NCBI GenBank assembly: GCA_003022905.1
Contig: PXSE01000096.1
Location: 1-9,125 of the forward strand
Reading direction: 5' to 3'
Length of the DNA stretch: 9,125 nucleotides
DNA from: Halobacteriales archaeon QS_9_68_42
GTDB taxonomy: Archaea; Halobacteriota; Halobacteria; Halobacteriales; Haloarculaceae
Position numbers and translations under genes: made by a program. This document shows positions 1 through 5,630 of the stretch, one piece after another (positions within the stretch are counted from its first letter, which is position 1; every line of letters starts with the position of its first letter). The notes below the pieces were generated by a model. It had not been told where the DNA came from. It did not search any database and saw only the letters and a program-made list of their open reading frames with translations.

Positions 1-3
1 GGT

Positions 4-645
4 ATGCTCATCGCCTTCGACTTCGACGGGACGCTGTCGGACTCGGAGATGACCGTCCTGCTGGGCGAGCAGGCCGGCGTCGCCGAGGAGATAGACGACA
101 TCACCCGACGGGCCATGAACGACGAGCTCTCCTACGCCGAGAGCCTCTACGCCCGCGCTGAGTTACTCGACGGCCTCCCGGAGGCGGACGCCGAGGCCGC
201 CTTCGACCGGGTCAAGTTGCGCCCCGGCGCCGCCGACGTCGTCGCGGCACTGCGGGAGGCGGGCCACCACGTCGCGGTCCTGACGGGCGGCTTCGAGGCC
301 GGCGTCGAGCGGGCGCTGTCGGCCGAGGGCGTCGATGTCGACACCGTCGTCGCCAACCGCCTGCCGGTCCGCAACGGGCGGCTGACCGGCGAGGCGCGCG
401 GCCCGCTCATCGAGGGGACGAAGGACGACGCCCTCGAGGAGCTGGCCGTCGAGGCCGGCGTCGAGATGGCCGACACCGTCGCCGTCGGCGACGGCGCCAA
501 TGACCTGCCGATGCTGGAGGTGGCGGGGCTGTCGGTCGGCTACGAGCCGAAACCTGCGGTCAAACCCCACTGCGACATCGTCGTCGAGTCGATGGCCGAA
601 CTCCGGGACTTGCTGGCGGAGCGGGGCGTCATCCCGGCCGTCTGA
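4..645 (+). CDS. serB: Phosphoserine phosphatase (HAD superfamily)
   Basis: This 213-residue cytoplasmic enzyme should hydrolyse O-phosphoserine to serine, the last step of the phosphorylated serine pathway. HAD motif I is DFDGT at residues 6-10, with D6 as nucleophile and D8 as general acid/base. Motif II is T95 in VLTGGF, where SerB proteins usually carry Ser. Motif III is probably K140. Motif IV is GDGANDLPM at 162-170, with D163 and D167 as Mg ligands. The helical cap lies between motif I and about residue 75. Length and motif spacing fit a complete archaeal SerB. The ATG at 4 puts motif I at its usual distance from the N-terminus, but only three bases lie upstream, so promoter and operon context cannot be seen. 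Another HAD phosphatase specificity is possible; the GDGANDLPML motif and haloarchaeal SerB-like sequence favour SerB. Confidence 0.9.
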   Translation: MLIAFDFDGTLSDSEMTVLLGEQAGVAEEIDDITRRAMNDELSYAESLYARAELLDGLPEADAEAAFDRVKLRPGAADVVAALREAGHHVAVLTGGFEAGVERALSAEGVDVDTVVANRLPVRNGRLTGEARGPLIEGTKDDALEELAVEAGVEMADTVAVGDGANDLPMLEVAGLSVGYEPKPAVKPHCDIVVESMAELRDLLAERGVIPAV

Positions 646-649
646 GACG

Positions 650-666
650 GATTGTTGTCGTTCTTT
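650..666 (+). terminator. T-rich tract after serB, possible archaeal terminator
   Basis: A few bases after the serB stop the plus strand becomes T-rich in an otherwise GC-rich setting (TTGTTGTCGTTCTTT). Archaeal RNA polymerase often terminates at U-rich tracts without a hairpin. The call rests on base composition and position only. Confidence 0.4.
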
Positions 667-732
667 ACTGTGAGCACCCCCGAACAGGTCGGTGTCTCAC
701 CGTCAAACAGTGACAACAGTCCGTCTGACGCG

Positions 733-740
733 GTTTTATT
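733..740 (+). promoter_or_regulatory. TATA-like box for the small membrane protein gene
   Basis: GTTTTATT stands out as the only AT-rich octamer here. It is centred about 28 bases before the ATG at 765, the spacing expected for a leaderless haloarchaeal transcript. It lies almost against the alternative ATG at 744, which argues against that start. Confidence 0.5.
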
Positions 741-764
741 CCAATGGAGGGCGACGCCCCGTTC

Positions 765-1043
765 ATGGGACTCGGCGGAACGCTCCTGTGGCCGGTCTAC
801 CGGTTTGCGGACTGGGCAGACGACAACCCGATGAGCGCGGTCGGGGCCGTCGTCGCGGTCGGCGCGACGGCCGCGCTGGTAGTCTCGGCGGGGGCGACAA
901 CGGCCGGCCCGGACGGCGGCGGGCAGACGCTGGCCATCGACGGCCTCACCACTGCGGCGCTCCTCCAGGCGGCCCTCGCTCGGCCGGCCTACCCCGTCGT
1001 GGCGCTGGTCGGCCTCGCGGTCGTTGCGCTCTACGACGGCTGA
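765..1043 (+). CDS. Small two-helix membrane protein, unknown function
   Basis: I do not recognise a named family. From the ATG at 765 the product has 92 residues. A short N-terminal part (MGLGGTLLWPVYRFADWADD) is followed by two hydrophobic segments: about residues 24-46 (Ala/Val/Gly-rich) and about 66-90, ending in VVALYDG. A polar Gly/Asp-rich loop (about 48-62) separates them. This suggests a small integral membrane protein with two helices. An in-frame ATG at 744 would add seven residues, but the TATA-like box at 733-740 fits the later start better. It follows serB by about 120 bases behind a possible terminator, so it is probably transcribed separately. Its 3' end converges on metX, leaving about 58 bases between. 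Helical character and strong GC3 coding bias support a real gene; function is unknown. Confidence 0.7.
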   Translation: MGLGGTLLWPVYRFADWADDNPMSAVGAVVAVGATAALVVSAGATTAGPDGGGQTLAIDGLTTAALLQAALARPAYPVVALVGLAVVALYDG

Positions 1044-1101
1044 GGGGTCGTGTTGCGAGCCGACCGCTCGGCGCCATGAGGGCCAGCATCGGCAAGCGTG
1101 G

Positions 1102-2232
1102 TCAGTCCGAGAAGAGACTCGTGTGGACGGGCGCGAACTCGTCGCCCGCCTCGGAGACGGTGTCGGAGACGGCACTGCCGGCGACGCCGTCGGCCAGGAA
1201 GTCCTCGAGTGGCGGGCCGACCCGGTCCGGCTCGACGAGGAAGGCGTCGTGGCCGTGCTCGGAGTCGACGACGTGGTGGGCGGTGTCGGTGCCGGTCGCC
1301 CGGAAGGCGTCGGCCAGCGACTCGCTCTGCTCGACGGTGAAGTGCCAGTCGCCGGTGATCGCTCGGGTCAGATAGAGGTAGGAGTTGGCGTCGAACCGCT
1401 TTGCGAACGTCTCGCCCTGGTAGTCGAGGTAGGACTCGACCTCTCGGTAGGGGAAGAAGCCGGCGGCGGGGTCCGTCTCGAAGGCGTCCCGGCCGGCGTC
1501 CATCCCGGCGGACCGGCGGCCGAACTTGTCCTCCATCGACGACTTCGAGAGGTACATCACGTGGCCGATCTGGCGGGCCAGCGCCAGCCCCTCGGTCGGG
1601 CCGTCGGCATCGTCGTCGGGGTCGTGGTAGTCGCCGCCCTGCCAGTCGGGGTCGGTGGTGATGGCCCGGCGGGCGATGGCGTCCAGCGCGAGACACTGCG
1701 AGTCGAGGCGGGCGGCGGCGGCGACCACCAGCAGGCGGTCGACGTGGTCGGGGTGTCGTTTGGCCCACTCGAGGACGTTCATGCCGCCGACGGAGCCGCC
1801 GACGACCGCGTGGAGATTCGGAATCCCCAGTTCGTCCAGCAGGCGGCGCTGGGCGCGGGTCCAGTCGCCGACCGTCACCGCCGGGAAGTCGGTGCCCCAC
1901 GGCTCGCCCGTCTCGGGGTTCGTCGACGACGGCCCCGAAGAGCCGTAACAAGACCCCGGCACGTTGACGCAGACGACGTGGTATTCGGTGGTGTCGATGG
2001 CCTTGCCCGGGCCGACGATGTCGTCCCACCAGGCGTAGGCCTGACCGGCGGTGTCGGCCCGGCGTCGGCCGCCGGCGACGTGGGCGCTGCCGGTCAGGGC
2101 GTGGCAGACGAGCACCGCGTTGTCGCCGGTGAACTCGCCGTAGGTCTCGTAGGCCAACTCGAGGTCGGGGACGGACTCGCCGCACTCGAAGGTGAACTCC
2201 CCGACCGAAACGATGTCCTGGGCACCGCTCAT
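1102..2232 (-). CDS. metX: Homoserine O-acetyltransferase (alpha/beta hydrolase fold)
   Basis: This 376-residue cytoplasmic enzyme should transfer an acetyl group from acetyl-CoA to homoserine, giving O-acetylhomoserine for the sulfhydrylase encoded just upstream. The nucleophile is S147 in GGSVGG (145-150). The rest of the triad is D295 (in TGDWHF) and H328 (in EHGHDAF); their 33-residue spacing equals that of D304 and H337 in Haemophilus MetX. Other family blocks are CHALTGSAH near 43-51 and [17 protein letters not shown] at 93-109. The acidic tail after about residue 350 is a haloarchaeal style of extension. Its ATG overlaps the TGA of the preceding sulfhydrylase gene by four bases (ATGA), which indicates one mRNA and translational coupling. 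Some MetX homologues use succinyl-CoA; I did not resolve acyl specificity, though the neighbour and family favour acetyl. Confidence 0.93.
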   Translation of the reverse strand: MSGAQDIVSVGEFTFECGESVPDLELAYETYGEFTGDNAVLVCHALTGSAHVAGGRRRADTAGQAYAWWDDIVGPGKAIDTTEYHVVCVNVPGSCYGSSGPSSTNPETGEPWGTDFPAVTVGDWTRAQRRLLDELGIPNLHAVVGGSVGGMNVLEWAKRHPDHVDRLLVVAAAARLDSQCLALDAIARRAITTDPDWQGGDYHDPDDDADGPTEGLALARQIGHVMYLSKSSMEDKFGRRSAGMDAGRDAFETDPAAGFFPYREVESYLDYQGETFAKRFDANSYLYLTRAITGDWHFTVEQSESLADAFRATGTDTAHHVVDSEHGHDAFLVEPDRVGPPLEDFLADGVAGSAVSDTVSEAGDEFAPVHTSLFSD

Positions 2233-3566
2233 AGGACGCCGTCGAGGTCGGCGATGACGTCCTCAACGTCCTCGATGCCGACCGACAGGCGCACGAGGTC
2301 GGGGGTGACGCCGCTGGCGTGCTGTTCGGCCTCGGTCAACTGGGCGTGGGTGGTCGAGGCCGGGTGGATGACGAGCGTTCGGGCGTCGCCAACGTTGGCG
2401 AGGAACTTCGCCACCTCGGTGTCCTCACACACCCGCTTTGCGGCGTCGTAGCCGCCCTCCGGGCCGAAGGCTATCATGCCGCCGTACCCACCGACGGACG
2501 TCCCGTCCGTCGAGCCGCCGGTCGCGTTGCTCCCGGCGACCCCCGAGAGGTACTTCGAGGCGAGGTCGTGGGTCTCGTGGCTCTCGAGGCCGGGGTAGCG
2601 TACCCACGCCACCTCCGGGTGATCGGCGAGGAACTCCGCGACCGCGGCGGCGTTCTCGGAGTGCCGCTCCATCCGCAACCCGAGCGTCTCGAGGCCCTGT
2701 AGCGTGGCCCAGGCGTCGAACGGCGACTGCCCATCACCGAGGCTCCGGGCGCCGCGCTGGCGGGCCGCCATCACGAGCGCGCGGTCGCCGAACCGCTCGC
2801 GGAAGTTCACGCCGCCGAAGGCCGGGTTCGGGCCGCCGACCTCCGGGTACCGCTCGGGGTACTCCTCGAAGGGGAACGACCCGTCCGCGACGAGGACGCC
2901 GCCCACCGTCGTTCCGGAGCCGTGAATCCACTTCGTCGTCGACTCCCAGACGAGGTCGGCGCCGTGCTCCAGCGGCCGGCACAGCGCCGGCGTGGCGAAC
3001 GTGTTGTCGACGAACAGCGGGACGCCACGCTCGTGTGCCACCTCGGCAATCTCCTCCAGCGGCGGGACCACGAGCGAGGGGTTACCGACCGTCTCGCAGT
3101 GGACGTAAGCGGTGTTCTCATCGATTGCCTCCGCATAGGCGTTGGGGTCCAGCGTGTCGACGAACCGCGCCTCGATGCCCCGCCGACTCGCGGTGTGGGA
3201 GAGGTAGGTGTGGGTGCCGCCGTAGATGGAGGAGGCAGATACGACATTGTCGCCGGCCTCCGCCAGGACGAGCGTCGCGGCGTCCAGCGCCGCCATCCCG
3301 GAGGCGGTGGCCAGCGCCGCGGTCCCGCCCTCCAGGGAAGCCAGTCGTTCCTCTAAGGCCGCGACGGTCGGGTTCTCGATGCGCGAGTAGACGTGGCCCT
3401 CGTCCTTGAGGGCGTAGCGGGCGGCCGCGGTCTCGGCGTCGGGGAACTCGTAGGAGGTGGTCTGGTGGACGGGTGGCGCGGCGGCGCCCGTCTCGGCGTC
3501 GGGGCCCTGGCCGACGTGGAGACAGCGCGTGTCGAAGCCGAGGGGCCGTGTGTCCTCGTTGCTCAT
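2229..3566 (-). CDS. metY: O-acetylhomoserine sulfhydrylase (PLP-dependent, Cys/Met metabolism family)
   Basis: This 445-residue enzyme should replace the acetyl group of O-acetylhomoserine with sulfide to give homocysteine, the direct sulfhydrylation route to methionine. It belongs to the fold-type I Cys/Met metabolism PLP family. The Schiff-base lysine is K212 in ESTTKWIHG, the pyridine-nitrogen aspartate is D187 in FVDNTFATP, and SRIENPT (61-67) and ATASGMAAL (86-94) are family blocks. The C-terminal block has [13 protein letters not shown] (398-410) and VRLSVGIED (425-433). A Gly/Ser/Thr-rich stretch at about 343-362 sits where relatives have a short 'YLPKG..G' segment, so a flexible loop has probably been inserted. 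The gene is first in the operon with metX. The ATG at 3566 has a TATA-like sequence about 30 bases upstream. A cystathionine gamma-synthase-like role is possible, but the [11 protein letters not shown] block and metX partner favour MetY. Confidence 0.93.
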   Translation of the reverse strand: MSNEDTRPLGFDTRCLHVGQGPDAETGAAAPPVHQTTSYEFPDAETAAARYALKDEGHVYSRIENPTVAALEERLASLEGGTAALATASGMAALDAATLVLAEAGDNVVSASSIYGGTHTYLSHTASRRGIEARFVDTLDPNAYAEAIDENTAYVHCETVGNPSLVVPPLEEIAEVAHERGVPLFVDNTFATPALCRPLEHGADLVWESTTKWIHGSGTTVGGVLVADGSFPFEEYPERYPEVGGPNPAFGGVNFRERFGDRALVMAARQRGARSLGDGQSPFDAWATLQGLETLGLRMERHSENAAAVAEFLADHPEVAWVRYPGLESHETHDLASKYLSGVAGSNATGGSTDGTSVGGYGGMIAFGPEGGYDAAKRVCEDTEVAKFLANVGDARTLVIHPASTTHAQLTEAEQHASGVTPDLVRLSVGIEDVEDVIADLDGVL

Positions 3567-3592
3567 GTATCATACGCATATATCTTCTTACC

Positions 3593-3600
3593 TCTATAAC
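3593..3600 (-). promoter_or_regulatory. TATA-like box of the metY-metX operon
   Basis: On the minus strand GTTATAGA lies 27 to 34 bases before the metY ATG. This suits leaderless initiation at or next to the start codon. A second AT-rich run (GATATATGC, about 3576-3584) is too close to the ATG unless transcription begins inside the gene. Confidence 0.5.
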
Positions 3601-3609
3601 TACCAGTTA

Positions 3610-3624
3610 CGGCAATCGTTGCCG
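3610..3624 (-). promoter_or_regulatory. Perfect dyad upstream of the metY TATA box, candidate operator
   Basis: CGGCAA-TCG-TTGCCG is an inverted repeat with 6-base arms and a 3-base centre. It lies about ten bases upstream of the TATA-like box of the metY-metX operon, where archaeal activators often bind next to TFB. Binding by a methionine or sulfur regulator is inference only. Confidence 0.3.
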
Positions 3625-3727
3625 GCCGTGGCGGCGGGAAACTTCCAGCGGGTTCATAAATCCCCGAACGTTCCGCGTAGTAGGTTACTGTTGCCTCGGC
3701 GAGTACGACGGCCAATAGGCGAACGGG

Positions 3728-3859
3728 ATGACGCCTCGGAGGGGACGGAGCGGGCGGCCTCCCGGCGGTCGGTGCTCGGTGCGGTCGGCGTCTGGGTCGC
3801 GCTGGGGTCGTTACCGGCCGCCGACGCGAGCGGCGGGAACGCGAGCAACGTCGGGACGG
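3728..3859 (+). pseudogene. Tat signal-peptide fragment fused to a decayed gene
   Basis: From 3730 one frame reads with strong haloarchaeal codon bias (GC at nearly every third position). It encodes an acidic start (DDASEGTERAA), a twin-arginine motif SRRSVLGAVG, a hydrophobic stretch (VWVALGSLPA) and a Ser/Gly/Asn-rich linker (ASGGNASNVG). This is the layout of a haloarchaeal Tat signal peptide. No start codon is available in that frame. An ATG at 3728 would give MT.SEGTERAASRR if one C were restored after ATGACGCC, so the start appears lost to a one-base deletion. The frame then runs into thioesterase sequence near 3855-3868, which does not belong to an exported protein. I infer the 5' end of a secreted-protein gene joined by deletion to another gene. 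The original protein, perhaps a binding protein or halocyanin, cannot be named. Confidence 0.5.
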
Positions 3860-4230
3860 ATGCCGCGGTCCGCCGTCTTTTACGGCAACTACGTCACCTT
3901 CCAGGACGAGGCGTTCACCGCCTTCCTGGAGGCCGTCGGCCACTCCTACGAGAAGTTACGGGACGCCGAGTAGGAGTCCACGTCGTCCATGTCGACCTCG
4001 ACTACTGCAAGCCCGCGACGTTCCCCAACCGGCTACACAGCACCATCCGGGTCTCGGCAATCCGGGAGTCCAGCGTCGCATTCAAGTACGAATGCCGCGG
4101 CGAGGCGGCGATCTCGTCGCCGAGGGCGGTCTGGTCTACGTCGCCGTCGACGAGTTTGGCGAGCCGACCCGCGTCCCCGACGAGTTCCGGGAGGCCGTCG
4201 TTTCAATCCGAGCCACCGGACCCCGTGTAG
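3850..4230 (+). pseudogene. Frameshifted acyl-CoA thioesterase (hotdog fold, YbgC/4HBT-like)
   Basis: Consecutive pieces in different frames join into one hotdog thioesterase of the 4-hydroxybenzoyl-CoA thioesterase/YbgC type, which hydrolyses acyl-CoA in the cytoplasm. GTDAA (about 3853-3867) leads into AVFYGNYVTFQDEAF and FLEAVGHSYEKLRDAE in the next frame, ending at a TAG at 3971. VGVHVVHVDLDYCKPATF and SAIRESSVAFKYECRGE follow in the first frame. GGDLVAEGGLVYVAVDEFG and TRVPDEFREAVVS follow in the third. A last shift near 4200 would give FQSEPPDPV and a stop at 4228. These blocks match the family order (TDAxGxxFxGNY, central YxxPAxF strand, ..VAEG..VYV, VPDExR). Three frame changes are clear (about 3865, 3971, 4100) and a fourth is likely, so the gene is dead unless the assembly is very poor. 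Its N-terminus is missing. Confidence 0.75.
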
Positions 4231-4237
4231 GCGGGGG

Positions 4238-4246
4238 TTTCTTTTC
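4238..4246 (+). promoter_or_regulatory. T-rich promoter element before the 129-residue protein
   Basis: TTTCTTTTC lies 22 to 30 bases before the ATG at 4268, in TATA-box position for a leaderless transcript. The same T-run directly follows the thioesterase remnant, so it could also have served as that gene's U-rich terminator. Confidence 0.4.
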
Positions 4247-4267
4247 GCTCGGGCCGAACGGTCGGAT

Positions 4268-4657
4268 ATGCCGACGACCGCCGAGGTCGTAGACCGCTTG
4301 GACCGGCGCCTAATGAGCCTCGGAGTTTACGTCGAGCGCCACGCCATCGAGGCGGACGAGGACGGCCGACGGCTCCACGTCGAGTACGAGACGGCCGCCG
4401 GCGGCCTCGCCAGCAGCGATATCGGCAACGTCTGTACGGAACTCATCGAGGCCTACGAGGACGGCTGGGAGCCGCTGGACTGCCGCTTCTGGGCGTTTGC
4501 CACCGACGGCGCCGGCGACCTGCTCGGCGAGTGGGAGGTCCACGCCGGCTGGTTTCACGCCCTCGAGTGCGGCGACATCTCCGAGACTGACTTCTCGACG
4601 CTCGTGCTGTCGACCCGCCGCCCGGCCGACGAGAAGCCGCCGCCCCCGGAGGGGTAG
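4268..4657 (+). CDS. Acidic haloarchaeal protein of unknown function, 129 aa
   Basis: I do not recognise a characterised family. The product is soluble and acidic, with no signal peptide or membrane segment. It starts with a helix-like MPTTAEVVDRLDRRLMSLG, continues with a hydrophilic mixed region (HVEYETAAGG), and has an aromatic-rich core: CTELIEAYEDGWEP, DCRFWAFATDG, LGEWEVHAGWFHALECGDIS. It ends in a disordered Pro/Glu/Lys tail (PADEKPPPPEG). The pattern looks like a conserved single-domain haloarchaeal protein. The same frame stays open upstream to 3989, but coding character begins only at the ATG at 4268, which has a T-rich promoter element about 26 bases before it. Upstream lies the thioesterase remnant; downstream lies the hairpin-rich mobile element at 4707. 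Codon bias supports a real gene; no function can be assigned. Confidence 0.75.
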   Translation: MPTTAEVVDRLDRRLMSLGVYVERHAIEADEDGRRLHVEYETAAGGLASSDIGNVCTELIEAYEDGWEPLDCRFWAFATDGAGDLLGEWEVHAGWFHALECGDISETDFSTLVLSTRRPADEKPPPPEG

Positions 4658-4706
4658 CCGCCTGTTCGGTGGCCGAGGAGCGACTACAGGGGGAGTAGCG
4701 AGAGAG

Positions 4707-4725
4707 CCCACCCCTTCGGGGTGGG
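4707..4725 (+). repeat. Left-end hairpin of the element
   Basis: CCCACCCC-TTC-GGGGTGGG is a perfect 8-bp stem with a 3-base loop. It is the likely left-end recognition palindrome, similar to the right-end hairpin. Confidence 0.65.
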
Positions 4726-4927
4726 GTAAATCGCGTGCGCTCGGTACCCCAACCGCAGGATTTAGGCCGCTCGGGGTCGTATGTAGCAGTAACTCAATCG
4801 CCGAAACCAATCCGGAAACACTGGGGTCCTTCCCGCCGATACGCACCGCATGGTGCTCACAGTACCCCTGCCCCTGCAACACGGGATGGGGTGACGGCAT
4901 GACCAATTCAACCCCGTCGGCGTGCGA

Positions 4928-5010
4928 GCCTGTCCACCGTGGTCGTTCGAAAATCTCCGATTTTCGTGATGACGAGAATCTTTGATTCTCGAACCACAGA
5001 AAGGACAGGC
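4928..5010 (+). ncRNA. Nested multi-hairpin structure inside the element (structured RNA or ssDNA candidate)
   Basis: Four stems nest within 83 bases. The outer stem is GCCTGTCC (4928-4935) with GGACAGGC (5003-5010), 8 bp and perfect. The middle stem is GTGGT (4939-4943) with ACCAC (4993-4997). Inside are two perfect 8-bp hairpins: CGAAAATC-TCC-GATTTTCG (4948-4966) and CGAGAATC-TTT-GATTCTCG (4973-4991). Only TGATGA separates these two. Paired AT-rich hairpins with this spacer look familiar from other haloarchaeal genomes, but I cannot verify that here. Whether it acts as RNA or as single-stranded transposition DNA is unknown. Confidence 0.4.
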
Positions 5011-5031
5011 AGGCCGATGGCACGGCCCGTG

Positions 5032-5084
5032 CGCCCCCGGCCGCGAACGGCGGGGGCGAGCCCGACCACGCCGCGTGGTCGGGC
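5032..5084 (+). repeat. Two adjacent strong GC hairpins
   Basis: CGCCCCCG (5032-5039) pairs with CGGGGGCG (5051-5058), enclosing CCG-CGAA-CGG. Next to it GCCCGACCACG (5060-5070) pairs perfectly with CGTGGTCGGGC (5074-5084) over 11 bp, with a CCG loop. They are part of the hairpin-dense right half of the element. Confidence 0.6.
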
Positions 5085-5183
5085 GCTGTGCAAGGAGATA
5101 CCGCGTCCCTGTCGGGACACGCAACACGCCACACCCCTCGCGGGGCTCACGTACCGAGCACGAACCGGAGTACGCCCACGCGG

Positions 5184-5199
5184 CGGAAGCTTGCTTCCG
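5184..5199 (+). repeat. Short hairpin CGGAAGC-TT-GCTTCCG
   Basis: A perfect 7-bp palindrome with a 2-base centre in the right part of the element. A weaker 6-bp stem (5218-5223 with 5233-5238) follows, continuing the series of stems toward the right end. Confidence 0.5.
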
Positions 5200-5268
5200 T
5201 CGGACGGGCGAGACCCACGCACCGTTTTGCCGGGTGCGATGGCCGGCCCGACCCCGAACGCGGGGAAC

Positions 5269-5288
5269 CCCACGACTTCAGTTGTGGG
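5269..5288 (+). repeat. Right-end hairpin of the element
   Basis: CCCACGAC-TTCA-GTTGTGGG forms an 8-bp stem with one G:T pair. GAGAATGTCA follows. From memory this resembles the right-end palindrome and tail of haloarchaeal IS200/IS605-family elements, where cleavage occurs just 3' of the tail. Confidence 0.65.
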
Positions 5289-5294
5289 AGAATG

Positions 5295-5549
5295 TCAGAG
5301 CACCCGCAGTCGGTAGCCCTCGAGGGCATCCTCGTCGGTGACCCGTTCGGCCTCGGCGGCGGCATCGAGCAGTTCGGCGACGAACTCCTCGGGCACCTCG
5401 ACGCCGATGAAGTCGGTGCCCTCCCGGGCCGTGGTCAGTCGCGCCATCGTGCGGTCGGTGCCGTCGTCGTTGTAGATGCTCCCGACGCGCTCGTCGTCCC
5501 GGCGGAACCGGAGGGTCACGTCCGTCGGCTCTATCGCGTCGAACGTCAC
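5295..5549 (-). CDS. Small acidic haloarchaeal protein, probably 5'-truncated by a frameshift
   Basis: I recognise no named family. From a GTG at 5549 the frame encodes 84 soluble acidic residues: a beta-rich start (TFDAIEPTDVTLRFRRDD), a GSIYNDDGTDRTMARL block, then EGTDFIGVEVPEEFVAELLDA and a helical tail to EGYRLRVL. The codon pattern is clearly coding. The GTG is doubtful. Coding sense continues upstream (KFEV) with no ATG in this frame, and another frame starting at ATG 5602 encodes METTVAEHDGRMLAR with a well-placed TATA box. Restoring one A in CGAAG near 5560 fuses the two into an approximately 101-residue protein (...MLAR-K-FEVTFDA...). So it is either a frameshifted gene or a sequence error; an 18-residue leader coupled through a GTGA overlap is an alternative. 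Its TGA lies at the right tip of the mobile element. Confidence 0.6.
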   Translation of the reverse strand: MTFDAIEPTDVTLRFRRDDERVGSIYNDDGTDRTMARLTTAREGTDFIGVEVPEEFVAELLDAAAEAERVTDEDALEGYRLRVL

Positions 5550-5602
5550 CTCGAACTTCGTGCGAGCATACGGCCGTCGTGTTCGGCTACCGTGGTCTCC
5601 AT
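5546..5602 (-). pseudogene. Displaced N-terminus of the gene at 5295-5549 (or a coupled leader ORF)
   Basis: ATG at 5602 opens an 18-codon frame, METTVAEHDGRMLARSSR, ending in a TGA that overlaps the downstream GTG (GTGA). It looks like the true N-terminus of the downstream protein, one base out of frame. A further in-frame ATG lies at 5611, but the TATA spacing favours 5602. Confidence 0.55.
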
Positions 5603-5624
5603 ACCCGCCATACGCGCTCGATGC

Positions 5625-5630
5625 CTATAG
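5625..5630 (-). promoter_or_regulatory. TATA-like box placing the start at 5602
   Basis: CTATAG on the minus strand is centred 26 bases before the ATG at 5602, the leaderless spacing. This supports 5602 rather than GTG 5549 as the original start. A second TATA-like run (GTATAGAT, about 5649-5656) lies further upstream. Confidence 0.5.

Larger units (their letters stand above)
4707..5294 (+). mobile_element. Non-autonomous IS200/IS605-derived element (PATE/MITE-like)
   Basis: About 590 bases lie between two genes with no convincing reading frame on either strand. The left boundary is a hairpin with an 8-bp stem and TTC loop (4707-4725). The right boundary is an 8-bp stem with TTCA loop (5269-5288) followed by GAGAATGTCA. 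Both hairpins share the outer stem CCCAC/GTGGG and a TTC loop start. From memory, the right-end form (hairpin, then GGATGTCA-like) is typical of haloarchaeal IS200/IS605/IS1341 elements, which move through single-stranded hairpins without terminal inverted repeats or target duplications. Palindrome-associated elements (PATEs) of about this size are described in Haloquadratum. No TnpA or TnpB can be read, so it would need proteins in trans. The right end coincides with the stop codon of the next minus-strand gene. The left boundary may lie a few bases outside 4707. Confidence 0.6.

Noticed and set aside
744..764. Earlier ATG at 744 for the small membrane protein
   Set aside because: It lies only four bases after the TATA-like box, so a transcript from that promoter would not include it. 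The ATG at 765 fits leaderless initiation.
1031..2266. Minus-strand Arg/Pro-rich open frame overlapping metX in another frame
   Set aside because: Arg/Pro-rich composition is opposite to haloarchaeal proteins, and it is a shadow of metX.
1024..2451. Long plus-strand open frame antisense to metX and the end of metY (475 codons)
   Set aside because: Its translation is Val/Gly/Arg-biased without motifs, while the minus strand encodes metX with its full catalytic triad. Open antisense frames are expected at this GC.
4966..4997. C/D box sRNA suggested by GTGATGA (box C consensus) between the two inner hairpins
   Set aside because: No CTGA box D follows at a suitable distance, and the boxes would lie within paired stems.
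4310..5134. Minus-strand open frame of 274 codons across the 129-residue gene and the mobile element
   Set aside because: Its first half is read through the hairpins of the element and its second half is antisense to a well-coded gene; no recognisable domain.
4707..5294. CRISPR array or inverted-repeat (DDE-type) insertion sequence
   Set aside because: Hairpins differ in sequence with no regular repeat-spacer period, and there are no long terminal inverted repeats, target duplication or transposase.
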